Source of the DNA: Actinocrinis puniceicyclus
Lineage (GTDB): Bacteria > Actinomycetota > Actinomycetes > Streptomycetales > Catenulisporaceae
Length of the DNA: 64,000 bases
Direction of reading: 5' to 3'
NCBI RefSeq assembly: GCF_018283645.1
Contig: NZ_JAGSXH010000005.1
Coordinates: 1 to 64,000 of the forward strand
In this document: positions 6,586-15,003 of the stretch, one piece after another
Layout: each line of letters begins with the position of its first letter
How positions within the stretch are numbered: position 1 is the stretch's first letter
The notes under the pieces: model-generated
What the model was told of the DNA's origin: nothing
Databases searched by the model: none
Seen by the model: only the letters and a program-made list of their open reading frames with translations
Translations under genes and position numbers: made by a program

Positions 6586-7973
6586 GGCACGATCCGCTTC
6601 TTCTTGAACCGCTCCGAGACGGTGACGGCGTCGACCAGGTTGACCTTCGTGGGGATCTTGAACGCCTCCAGCTTTCCGGTGAGGAATTCGACCACGTGCT
6701 TGCGCATCTGCGCGCGGGTCGGCTCGCCGCGAGGGATGATGTCCGCGCACACCGACTGTCCCGTGATGGCGTTGGGCGTGCCGTACACCACGCAGTCGGC
6801 GATCAGCGGGCTGGAGAGCAGGACCGACTCCAACTCCAGCGGCAGCACCTTCTGCCCGCCCACGTTGATGACCTCCTTCGCGCGGCCCTTGATCCTCAGG
6901 TAGCCGCCCTCGTTCAGCTCGACGAGGTCGCCGGTGCGGAACCAGCCGTCCTCGGTCAGGCTGTCGCCCGGATGGTTGAGGTAGCCGAGGAACTGCGTGG
7001 AACTCTTGAGCTGGAGTTCGCCGTCGACGATCCGGTGCTGGACGCTCGTGTCCTCGATCCGGAAGTACGTGCTGCGGGACGACTCGCTGGTGGTGGTCGA
7101 GATCCCGGTCTCGCTGGTGCCGAAGGTCTGCAGCAGCCTGGCGCGCGGGAAGGCGGCGCCCACCCGCTTGAGCAGTTCCTCGGGCATCGGCTCCGTGCCG
7201 TAGCTGATCAGGCGCAGGCTGCTCAGATCGTGCTTCTCGTGGAAGCCGCCGATCAGGATGAGGTTGAGGAAGGTCGGGCTGGTGGGCAGCAGCCGGATGC
7301 GGTGCTCCTCGATCAGGGCGCAGATCTCCTCCGGGGTGCGGCGGCGCGGCACGACCACCGTGCCGCCGACGCGCACCGCGCCGAGCAGTGAGTTGATGCC
7401 GCCGATGTGGTCGAAGAGCAGGAACATCAGGATGCTGGAAGGCCTTCCGCCGCCGCGCGCCCGCCTGCCGAGCTTCTCCTCGACCAACGCGTCGAGGTCG
7501 TGCAGGATCGCCTTGGGCACCCCGGTACTGCCGCTGCTGAGCAGTACCAGCCCGGAGGCGCCGCGGTCGGCGAGGCGGGAGTAACGCTCGCCACGGTCCG
7601 CTGCGGCGCCGGGCACGGCCTCGATCGTCACATCGGGTGCCTCGTCCGCGGGCTCCGTGTCGTGCGACACCCTCAGGATGTGGCGTGGATCGCAGGACTC
7701 GATGACCGTGGTGAGGGTCGTCCCGGTGAGGGAGACGACGGGGATGACGACGTTCCGGTTGAGGTGCAGCGCGAACAGCGCGGCGATCGACGCGAAGGAG
7801 AAGTCGCCGTTGAGGACCACGGCGTCGTGCGGTCGCACGCCGTGCGAGTCCAACTCCTTGAGTAGTCGCCGTATCCGGTCGGCGAGTTCGGCGTAGCCGT
7901 GCCTCGCCTCGCCGTGGACGACCGCCACCCGGTCGCCGAGTTCGTCGAAGCTGTCGAGCAGTTCGCTGCCCAT
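6582..7973 (-). CDS. Acyl/aminoacyl adenylate-forming ligase (AMP-binding)
   Basis: The 463-aa stand-alone ANL enzyme keeps the core motifs: A3 LLSSGSTGVPK (about residue 160), A5 QTFGTSETG, A7 FRTGDLVEL, A8 YLRIKGRAKEVINVGGQK and an A10-like end SERFKKKRIVP with the catalytic lysine. It lacks a fused carrier domain, so it probably loads the separate carrier protein encoded two genes upstream, or makes a CoA ester. The short N-terminal subdomain is typical of fatty-acyl or aryl ligases rather than full NRPS modules. The start ATG 7973 overlaps the preceding stop by one base (TGATG), and the end overlaps the NeuD-like gene by four bases. The substrate code could not be read with confidence. 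Confidence 0.88.
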   Translation of the reverse strand: MGSELLDSFDELGDRVAVVHGEARHGYAELADRIRRLLKELDSHGVRPHDAVVLNGDFSFASIAALFALHLNRNVVIPVVSLTGTTLTTVIESCDPRHILRVSHDTEPADEAPDVTIEAVPGAAADRGERYSRLADRGASGLVLLSSGSTGVPKAILHDLDALVEEKLGRRARGGGRPSSILMFLLFDHIGGINSLLGAVRVGGTVVVPRRRTPEEICALIEEHRIRLLPTSPTFLNLILIGGFHEKHDLSSLRLISYGTEPMPEELLKRVGAAFPRARLLQTFGTSETGISTTTSESSRSTYFRIEDTSVQHRIVDGELQLKSSTQFLGYLNHPGDSLTEDGWFRTGDLVELNEGGYLRIKGRAKEVINVGGQKVLPLELESVLLSSPLIADCVVYGTPNAITGQSVCADIIPRGEPTRAQMRKHVVEFLTGKLEAFKIPTKVNLVDAVTVSERFKKKRIVP

Positions 7974-8671
7974 CAGTGGACCCCTCCGAGGAAGAGCGTC
8001 TCTCCGGTGATGAACCCTGATTCCCGCGAGATGAGGAAATCGACGGGGCCGACGATGTCCTCGACCGTGCACATGCGCTTGAACGCCTGCCGCTGGATCA
8101 GCACGTCGATCTTCTCGGCCGGCACGGACCGGGTCAGGACCGTGTGTACCGGCGGCAGGCCGATGCCGTTGACCCGGATCGGGAACTGCGCCAGTTCCTT
8201 GCTCATCACGCGGGTCAGCTGCTCGACCGCGGCCTTGCTGGCCGAGTAGAGCAGCTGTCCCTCCAGCGCCCACGGCACGGCGACCGTGCTGACGTTGAGG
8301 ATCGCCGGGGCCGGCTCCTCGCTCTTGCGCAGCAGTTTGACCGTCTCCCGGCAGCAGTCGAGAACCGCGAAGAAGTTCACCTCGAACATGCGGCGCGAGG
8401 TCTCGGCCGGTGTCGTCATGAAGTGGTTCATGCTCGCCGTGCCGGCGTTGTTGATCACCGCGTCGAGGCGTCCGTGGTCGGCTCGGATCGCCCGGCACAT
8501 GGACTTGATCGCCTTGACGTCGGTGACGTCGGCCGCGTGGTGCACGTACTGCGGGTGCTCGATGGTCGCCGGCCTCCTGCTGCACCCCACCACCTGATGG
8601 CCGCGGCCGAGCAGGTACTCGGCCAGGGCCCTGCCGATACCGGTCCGGGTGCCGGTGATCAGGACGATCAT
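7973..8671 (-). CDS. SDR-family oxidoreductase (classical)
   Basis: The 232-aa classical SDR has TGTRTGIG (residues 6-13) for NAD(P) binding, the INNAGTAS motif, a catalytic serine in ILNVSTVA and the YSASK active site near residue 145, and ends with the family-typical ITGETLFLGG. The start ATG 8671 overlaps the carrier-protein stop (ATGA) and the end overlaps the ligase start. It probably reduces a beta-keto or oxidises a beta-hydroxy group on a carrier-bound or precursor substrate. It could also be involved in forming the unusual amino acid monomer. Confidence 0.88.
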   Translation of the reverse strand: MIVLITGTRTGIGRALAEYLLGRGHQVVGCSRRPATIEHPQYVHHAADVTDVKAIKSMCRAIRADHGRLDAVINNAGTASMNHFMTTPAETSRRMFEVNFFAVLDCCRETVKLLRKSEEPAPAILNVSTVAVPWALEGQLLYSASKAAVEQLTRVMSKELAQFPIRVNGIGLPPVHTVLTRSVPAEKIDVLIQRQAFKRMCTVEDIVGPVDFLISRESGFITGETLFLGGVH

Positions 8672-9042
8672 TCCCCGGGTCCGCCCGCAAGGCCCTGCGC
8701 CGGGATCGCGTTCCCCGCTTCAGTGCCCTGCTCGTCGGGTTCCCCGTCCCGGGCGAGCGCGATCTCCTCCTCGATGAAATCGATCAGCCTGCGGCCGCTG
8801 CTGAACGGGCTCACCCTGCGCGAGACGGCCTTCTCGGAGGTCAGCGAGATTTCGACGTCGAATTCGTCCTCCAACGCCTCCTCGACCAGGACGAGGAAGT
8901 TCACCAGGTGCATCGAGTCGAAGACCCCTGCCTCGCCGTACAGGCCGACTTCCAGCAGGTTCTCCGTGGGGATCTTCTCGTCCCGCCGTTCGTTGAGCTC
9001 GTCCACGACGTTCACGAGCAGGGCGAGGAGCTGGTCCCGCAT
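8668..9042 (-). CDS. Acyl/peptidyl carrier protein
   Basis: The 124-aa acidic helical protein contains the phosphopantetheine attachment motif GVFDSMHLV with Ser43, and the surrounding LLEVGLYGE and LVEEALEDEFDVEI segments fit helices II and III of carrier proteins. The C-terminal 35 residues (after FIEEEIALA) form a Gly/Glu-rich tail not needed for the fold. Start ATG 9042 has GAAAGG upstream. It is the only carrier protein in the operon, placed next to the SDR and AMP ligase, so it probably tethers the substrate for these and for the halogenase. No phosphopantetheinyl transferase gene is visible nearby. Confidence 0.85.
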   Translation of the reverse strand: MRDQLLALLVNVVDELNERRDEKIPTENLLEVGLYGEAGVFDSMHLVNFLVLVEEALEDEFDVEISLTSEKAVSRRVSPFSSGRRLIDFIEEEIALARDGEPDEQGTEAGNAIPAQGLAGGPGE

Positions 9043-9112
9043 AGCTGTGCCTTTCTTCGGTCCGGGGACGCGGTGAGCGTATGTAAGGGTTCTACTGTCT
9101 GCATCAGGGTTC

Positions 9113-10402
9113 TCAATGCGAGCCGGCCGCGGCGGCCTGCTCGGACTCGGACTCCCGCGGCGCTCCCGGCGGTGGCTCGAGCCGGCCGAGCCGGGCGCCG
9201 AGCACCGTGACGGCGAGCGCAGTGCACACGAACACCGCGGCGAGCGCGATCAGCCCGGTGGTGCGCCGGCTCAGCAGGAGCGCCAGCAGCACGGGGCCGA
9301 CGATGCCGGCGGCCGAGGTGCTGAGGTTGAACACGGACAGGTACTCGGTGCGCCGCGCCTCGGGCGCGTGGCGGAACGACAGTTCCCACCCGCCGGCCCC
9401 CTGGAGCAGCTCGCCGAAGGTGAGCACCGCGGTCGCGGCTATCAGCAGGATGATGGTCAGCCAGCGAGAGGAGTGCGTCGTGGCGATCAGCAGCAGGCTG
9501 AACGCGGCCAGGGCGAGTCCCGACCTGCGCAGGGCGCGGATGCCGTCCCGGGTGCTGTTGACGTTCTTGGCGACGTGCACCTGGAAGACGATCGCCAGCA
9601 CGGTGTTGACCACGAACAGCGCGCTCAACAGGCCGACGGGTGCGTTGGTGGACTGCACGATCCACAGCGGCAGCCCGATGCCCAGCAGCACCGTGTGCAG
9701 GAACAGCGCGCCGTTCACGAGCGTCAGGCCCAGATACGGGCGGTCGCGGGCGACGGTGAGCAGCCCGCCGAAGCGGCGGGTCTGCGTCGGCCCGGCGGTG
9801 ATGACACCCACCTTGAGCAGGCCGAACACCGCCGAGGAGGCCAGGCAGCACCCGGCGCCGACCAGGAGGACCGCCCGGAGCATGCCGGTGCCGCCCACGG
9901 CGAGGAACGGCGCGGCCGCGAGTATGCCCAAGGACATGCCGACGTTGATCACCGAACTGATCAGGCCGAGCGTGCGGGTGCGGTCGGCCTCGCCCACGAC
10001 GGCGTTCACCAGCAGCTGCACCATCGGGAAGATCGGTCCCTGCGAGATCGTGAACAGCGAGGCGAACAGGGTGAAGGCGACCATGCCGTGCGCGAAGGCC
10101 AGCGACGCGAACCACAGCGCCCTCCACACCTGGAGCAGCCGCAGCAAGCGCCGCGGTCCCCAGCGGGTGGCCAGCATGCTCACCGGCACCGTGGTCACGA
10201 ACCCGACCAGGCTGGCGATCGTCAGTCCGGCGCCGACCTGCGCGGCGCTCAGGCCGATGCCCTTGACGAAGTAGACGGTGCCGCCGGCCAGGTAAAGCCC
10301 GCTGCTCGACGCATAGACCACGACCCCGGCGGCGATGATCCGGCCGCCCTTGCTCGGCAGCGCGTAGTTGCCCAGCAGGCGCCGCATGACCTCGCCTCTC
10401 AT
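9113..10402 (-). CDS. MFS transporter, probable product exporter
   Basis: The 429-aa membrane protein has about 12 hydrophobic segments. The loop between segments 2 and 3 carries the MFS pattern as TRWGPRRLLRL, and the C-terminus is a short cytosolic tail (PPPGAPRESESEQ). Start ATG 10402 overlaps the ATP-grasp stop (ATGA); a second ATG at 10387 is possible. A 70-base gap separates its end from the carrier-protein gene, the largest internal gap in this half of the operon. By position it should export the product and confer self-resistance, as many DHA-type MFS pumps do in biosynthetic clusters. Direction of transport is inferred. Confidence 0.85.
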   Translation of the reverse strand: MRGEVMRRLLGNYALPSKGGRIIAAGVVVYASSSGLYLAGGTVYFVKGIGLSAAQVGAGLTIASLVGFVTTVPVSMLATRWGPRRLLRLLQVWRALWFASLAFAHGMVAFTLFASLFTISQGPIFPMVQLLVNAVVGEADRTRTLGLISSVINVGMSLGILAAAPFLAVGGTGMLRAVLLVGAGCCLASSAVFGLLKVGVITAGPTQTRRFGGLLTVARDRPYLGLTLVNGALFLHTVLLGIGLPLWIVQSTNAPVGLLSALFVVNTVLAIVFQVHVAKNVNSTRDGIRALRRSGLALAAFSLLLIATTHSSRWLTIILLIAATAVLTFGELLQGAGGWELSFRHAPEARRTEYLSVFNLSTSAAGIVGPVLLALLLSRRTTGLIALAAVFVCTALAVTVLGARLGRLEPPPGAPRESESEQAAAAGSH

Positions 10403-12870
10403 GCCGTCCCTCCGTCGTGGCCCGCCGGCTCGAGTTCCACCGCGACCAGCGCCGCCGCCCGGTCCAGCACGACCTGGCACTCCTCTGGCGTCTCTCCGGT
10501 GACCAGCAGCGCGGCCAGCCGCGGCACGACGCCGCGCGGCGGCAGCAGCAGCCGCGCGCCCGGCTGGGCCAGCCGCACCACCTCGGCCACCCCGGGCACG
10601 GCCGCGGCGGCAGCCGTGTCCAGGGAACGGACCACGCAGTCGCGGTCCGGGTAGAGGAAACGCACCTCGGCGCAGACGTCGCGCTGCTGGCGCAGGTCGG
10701 GCTCCCGGCCCAGGGCGAGGTCCACCGCGGCGGCGGTCAGATCGATCCCGGTGGCCAGCGACCCCAGGTGCGGGATGAAGTCGCCGCCGAGGCGGCCGTT
10801 GAGTTCCACGAGCCGGGGGCCGGCCGCGGTGAGCCGCACCTCGGCGTGGGTGACGCCCATGGTGACGCCGAGCGCGCGGTGCGCCTCGACGACGAGGTGG
10901 GTGAGTTCGTCCGCCCACGGTTCGTGCCGCCACCGCGAGACCAGGTGGCCGATCTCCTCGAAGAAGGGCTCGAAGCCGAGCCGTTTGCGGGCCACGTTCA
11001 CGGGCTGAACCTCGCGGTCGCGCACGACGCTGTCGACGCTGACCTCGGGGCCGTCGAGGAACTCTTCCAGCACCAGACCGTCCAGCGGCTCGATGCCGGG
11101 GAACACCGCTTCGGCGGCGTAGTGGTACAGCGCGCGCAACTCGTCCGGTCCGTGCATGACGACCACGCCCGCGCTGCCCGCCAGTGAGCGGGGCTTGACC
11201 ACGACGGGGTAGCCGATGCTCTCGGCCGCGCGCAACGCCTCCTGCTGCCCGTGCACGTGCGCGAACTTCACGCCCGCGACGCCGGCCGCGGCCAGCAGCC
11301 GCCGGGTGGAGAGCTTGTCGCGGCAGTTGCGCGCCGCGAGCAGGGACATGTGCGGCAGGCCCAGACGCGAGGCGGCTTCGGCGGTCGCCTCCAGCAGAAC
11401 CTCGTCCCACGTCAGGAGACCGACGCGGCCGGGGTGCGCGGCGCAGGCCCGCGCGGCCGCGGCGGCGGTCGCGTCCGGGGTGTCCTGCGGCATCCGGTGG
11501 CAGCCGGCCAGGTAAGGCTGCTGCCAGCTCGGTTCGGCGGTGGTGACCAGTGCCACGTCGGCGCGGGCGGCGGCCGCGGCGAAAGCGTACTCGCGGTAGG
11601 GCCGCCCGCCGCTGCCGACGAGGACCACGAGGCCGCGCGCCGACTCGTCGATGCTCGTACACCGATATTCGAACGCTGTCGCGGTGCGCTCCACGGCGGC
11701 CTGGACCTCGGCCGTGCTCGCGCCCCGGAAACGGAACCGCGCGCCCGCATGCTCGTAACCGGGCAGGTCGTCGAGGGTCTGGCCGACCAGGGGCACCCGC
11801 TCGGCGTAAGGGCCGCCGTCGGTTCCCACCTGCGGGTCCGCCGCCGTGACCCGGCAGGGCCGGGCCGCCGGGGTGGGCACCAGCAGCCAGCCGCCGCGCT
11901 CCACGGACGGCGGTTCGCCGGCTGCCCGGGCGGCCGCCGGCAGCGGCGCGCCGATCTGGAGGGCGAAGGCCGCCTCCATCAGGTCGATTCCGTGCACCTC
12001 GCGCCACACGAAGGGGACCTCCGCGCCGCCCGGGCGTGCGCCCACCTCCAGGACCTGAAGTTCGGGGGCCGAGTCCGGGCCGGATCGGAAGAGTTCGAGG
12101 TGGAACACGCGCGGCCCGTCCGAAACGGCGCGCAGGACTTCAGCGGTGAACGCGCCGACGGCCTTGAGGAGCCGGGGATCGTCCAGTTCCACCGAGCCGA
12201 GCGGCGCGCCCGCGGTGAAACCGAGGCAGGTGTTGAGATAGCGGGAGGCGCGCCACGCCCCCAGCCCCGTGCCGTGGTACACGCCGTCGACGTGCAGCAC
12301 CTCGTGCGGGAGATACGGCTGGACCAGCATCGCCAGGTCGGGCGGGAAGCTGTACGCGGCGAGATCGGCTTCGGAATCCAGGCGCGCGACGCCCGCGCTC
12401 GCGGTGCCTCGCAGCGGCTTGACCAGGACCGGCCACCCGTGGGCGGCGGCGAAGGCGCGTACCGCCTCGTGATCCGGCGCGGGCCCGGTCGCCGGGACGG
12501 GAACACCCGCGGCGGCCAGGCGCCGGGCCATGACGAGCTTGTCGCGGAACGGGGCGAGCCCGGCCAACCGCTCGCCCGGGACGCCGAGTTCCTCGCGCAG
12601 TTCCGCGGCCATGTCCAGGTCGACCTCGTGCAGCGCGACGACGCGGGCGGGCCGGCCGCGCTCCTCGATCAGGGAGCTGACGGCGGCCCGGACCTCCTTG
12701 CCGTCCTCGGTGCTGTGCACGGTCCGCACCGCCGCGGGCGCCTCGGGCAGCGAGCCCGCGGCGCGGCGTGTCGTCACATAGCTGACCCGATGGGCGCCGT
12801 GGTCCACGTAGGAGCCGTAGTTCGCGTACCGGTCGGCCCATCGGTGCAGGACGATGAGGTGTTCTGGCAC
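10399..12870 (-). CDS. Tandem double ATP-grasp ligase (fused peptide/amide ligase)
   Basis: The 823-aa protein is two ATP-grasp ligases fused head to tail. Module 1 (about residues 1-400) has K151 in VLVKPLRGTASAGV, the hinge MLVQPYLPHE and the metal-binding end LEVGARPGG (274-282), in which Gly replaces the usual Asn. Module 2 (about 410-823) has K559 in VVVKPRSLAGSAGV, the hinge LVLEEFLDGPEVSVD and the canonical ELNGRLGGDF (689-698). Each module would activate a carboxylate as acyl phosphate and join it to an amine, as in L-amino-acid ligases and carnosine-synthase-like enzymes. GTG 12870 is preceded by GGGAGGGGAA. Two ligation steps by one polypeptide, or one active plus one degenerate module, are both possible. 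Confidence 0.85.
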   Translation of the reverse strand: MPEHLIVLHRWADRYANYGSYVDHGAHRVSYVTTRRAAGSLPEAPAAVRTVHSTEDGKEVRAAVSSLIEERGRPARVVALHEVDLDMAAELREELGVPGERLAGLAPFRDKLVMARRLAAAGVPVPATGPAPDHEAVRAFAAAHGWPVLVKPLRGTASAGVARLDSEADLAAYSFPPDLAMLVQPYLPHEVLHVDGVYHGTGLGAWRASRYLNTCLGFTAGAPLGSVELDDPRLLKAVGAFTAEVLRAVSDGPRVFHLELFRSGPDSAPELQVLEVGARPGGAEVPFVWREVHGIDLMEAAFALQIGAPLPAAARAAGEPPSVERGGWLLVPTPAARPCRVTAADPQVGTDGGPYAERVPLVGQTLDDLPGYEHAGARFRFRGASTAEVQAAVERTATAFEYRCTSIDESARGLVVLVGSGGRPYREYAFAAAAARADVALVTTAEPSWQQPYLAGCHRMPQDTPDATAAAAARACAAHPGRVGLLTWDEVLLEATAEAASRLGLPHMSLLAARNCRDKLSTRRLLAAAGVAGVKFAHVHGQQEALRAAESIGYPVVVKPRSLAGSAGVVVMHGPDELRALYHYAAEAVFPGIEPLDGLVLEEFLDGPEVSVDSVVRDREVQPVNVARKRLGFEPFFEEIGHLVSRWRHEPWADELTHLVVEAHRALGVTMGVTHAEVRLTAAGPRLVELNGRLGGDFIPHLGSLATGIDLTAAAVDLALGREPDLRQQRDVCAEVRFLYPDRDCVVRSLDTAAAAAVPGVAEVVRLAQPGARLLLPPRGVVPRLAALLVTGETPEECQVVLDRAAALVAVELEPAGHDGGTA

Positions 12871-12969
12871 TTCCCCTCCCAGAGCGGCGGATGTGTCGAT
12901 GGACTGCCCGGCGAGGATGTCGCGGGCCTGCGACGCAGCGGTCGCGGAACGCAGGGAACGCGCGCGGCC

Positions 12970-14244
12970 CTACGACTCCTCGGCCGGTTCGGCGTCGGCG
13001 TCGGCCAGAACCAGGACGTCCTCAAGAGCGCGCAGCAGCCCGATGACCCCGTCGAAGCCGGTGGAAGTGGAGTTCTCCCGCAGAGTGCAGGTGAGCGTGT
13101 CGCCGTCCTGCGCCTGGAGGTAGAGGGGCGCTCCGATGTTGCGCCCCGCGGTGCCCGACTCCATTTCCCGCCGCGGGATCGTCTGATCCTTCTGATATTC
13201 GCCGAGGTAGTTGAAGAAGTAGCGGAAGAAGCCGCTGACCGATCCTTCGAAGGAGCCGTTCACGGTGCCGTGGTAGCCGTGCAGGGCGCCCTCCTCGAAC
13301 ACGTCGTCCACGTTGTAGGCGGCGTGCTTGTACGAGCGCAGGCTCTCCCAGTGGACCCGCGTCGCGAACGCGCCGAACTCCTCGTCCGGATCGACGGCCA
13401 CGAGCAGCGGGATGATCTGGGTCTGGGCCGCGACCAGTCTCTCCCAGCGCGGGTCGCTGCGGTTGTTGGCGTACACGGCGACGAGCAGCTTCCGCTCGCC
13501 GCTCTGCCGCGCCAGCGCCATGCAGTAAGCCGCGACCAGTACGGACGGGACCGACACGTTCAGCCGCTTCGCGAGCCGGTGCGCGGCCGCGGCCGCCTCC
13601 TGGGAACTGTGCCGGGCCCAGCGGCTGGTGACAGGGCTGGGCCCGGTGTCCCGCGCCATCGGCGGAGCGGCCAGGAAGATCTCCCGCCAGTACCTGCGCG
13701 CCGACGCGCGGCGATTCTTGCGGGCGTCGGACCACTGCTCGACGGCCAGTTCCCGGCAGTTCGGCGCATCCTCGGGCAGTGGCCGGCCGGCCAGCAGCGC
13801 CAGGAACTCCTCGTGCAGCTGGTTGATCGCCCATGCGTCCACTGCGATGTGGTGGTAGCAGATCACGAGTTGCGACGGGACCTGCCGCGCGGTGACCAGT
13901 CGCGCGCGCCACGGCCGGTCCGCGGACAGATCGAACGGCTCGGCGGCCAGTTCCTCCGCCACCTGCGCGGCATCCGCCTCGACCGTCTCCAGGCTCACCG
14001 CGGCGGGATCCTGGACCACCTGCGTCAGCCCGTGCTCACCGCGCTCCTCGTAGCAGGTGCGCAGCGACTCGTGGCGGCGTTCGAGGTCTTCCAGCGCGTG
14101 TTCGATCTCTTCTTTGGCGGCGTCGCGCGGCAGGGCCCATATCTGCGGTAGATTGCAGGCCGCTGGTGGAAGTTTCGCGATGGAACGCCACAGGGACAGT
14201 TGGCCGAAGGTCGCACGTTCGCGGCTCACAACACGTTCTTGCAT
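12970..14244 (-). CDS. Stand-alone NRPS condensation-domain protein, first gene of the operon
   Basis: The 424-aa protein is a free-standing condensation domain: FGQLSLWRS near the N-terminus (C1), the catalytic YHHIAVDAW at 130-138 (HHxxxD complete; His132, Asp136), and the latch region NVDDVFEEG. Such enzymes join a carrier-bound acyl donor to an amine or alcohol acceptor. With one carrier protein and an ATP-grasp ligase in the same operon, it probably performs one amide or ester bond formation. ATG 14244 has GAGGCGAG just upstream and is the first gene of the 10.6-kb transcript. A 99-base gap precedes the ATP-grasp gene and holds no other recognisable gene. Confidence 0.87.
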   Translation of the reverse strand: MQERVVSRERATFGQLSLWRSIAKLPPAACNLPQIWALPRDAAKEEIEHALEDLERRHESLRTCYEERGEHGLTQVVQDPAAVSLETVEADAAQVAEELAAEPFDLSADRPWRARLVTARQVPSQLVICYHHIAVDAWAINQLHEEFLALLAGRPLPEDAPNCRELAVEQWSDARKNRRASARRYWREIFLAAPPMARDTGPSPVTSRWARHSSQEAAAAAHRLAKRLNVSVPSVLVAAYCMALARQSGERKLLVAVYANNRSDPRWERLVAAQTQIIPLLVAVDPDEEFGAFATRVHWESLRSYKHAAYNVDDVFEEGALHGYHGTVNGSFEGSVSGFFRYFFNYLGEYQKDQTIPRREMESGTAGRNIGAPLYLQAQDGDTLTCTLRENSTSTGFDGVIGLLRALEDVLVLADADAEPAEES

Positions 14245-14340
14245 GATCTCGCCTCGCTCAAAGGGATCCGGCGCTCACGGGGCGGAGAGGCAACGCGAAG
14301 AAAAGAGCAGGCCCCCCACTCGTGATCTTTCGGTGAAACC

Positions 14341-14364
14341 CGTGCTCGATTGCGTTCGAGCACG
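14341..14364. promoter_or_regulatory. Candidate operator upstream of the biosynthetic operon
   Basis: A perfect inverted repeat CGTGCTCGA-TTGCGT-TCGAGCACG (9-bp arms, 6-base spacer) lies 97 bases upstream of the first operon gene. No pathway regulator is encoded inside the operon, so a regulator encoded elsewhere would have to bind here. A hairpin in the 5' untranslated leader is the alternative. Confidence 0.45.
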
Positions 14365-15003
14365 TCGCAGTACATTGTCCGCACGACCGGCGGCGGTCCT
14401 TCACGCGGGCGAGCGCTCCGCCCGAAGTCGCCGACGGTCTCGAGAAGCACTGGTGAGCGGTCTTTCCGTATCCCCCTTTGAGCACGGTCGGATGGCTCCC
14501 GCGGTCTACCGGACACACGGGTGGCGCTGCGAGTTTCAATAGGGCAAGGTGCGCAGAACTCGGCGATCCGGCGTCGACGGCAGATTGCCTGGAAGAGCGT
14601 GCGGAAAGGCATCGCGGCAGGTAGACCTCCGCGTTACGTCGAGGTTAGCGGGTGGAAGCACACTGGTACAACGATCGTCCACATTTCGAACCTGGATCAA
14701 CCGGCGTGTATCACCGGCTGACCCCTGAGGCAACGGGCGGCGGCGGGTGACACGCGATCACGCAACTGTCGAACAAAGCGGGGTTACGTACACGATCACC
14801 AGGCGCGTCGCCTCGATCCGCCCGCACACGCCGGCTGATCGACAACGACCCCTGATAACGAAGAGTTCGAAGACAGGGGTCCGGGGCGTGCGGTCCGTAT
14901 ACCCTGAGCGCAAGCATGCGTATGGCAGCATTCGAGCGTCATCGGCTCACCCTGGGCCGTGTTTGAGAGGCAGCGCCGGATGCCGGCGCCGGGGGCGTCA
15001 CGC
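14365..15003. other. Intergenic region, about 640 bases, no supported gene
   Basis: The base composition is visibly less GC-rich than in the flanking genes, and no open frame shows actinomycete codon bias or a ribosome binding site. It should contain the promoter of the biosynthetic operon (minus strand) and the 3' end of the Wadjet transcript. It is a plausible boundary between two horizontally acquired blocks. Confidence 0.5.

Noticed and set aside
9113-12007. Apparent 964-aa protein ending in the MFS transporter
   Set aside because: The N-terminal half is an out-of-frame reading of the ATP-grasp gene; the transporter starts at 10402 with an ATGA overlap.
11251-14151. A 966-codon open frame on the plus strand opposite the ATP-grasp and condensation genes
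   Set aside because: It is an antisense shadow without any recognised motif, spanning two confirmed genes and the gap between them.
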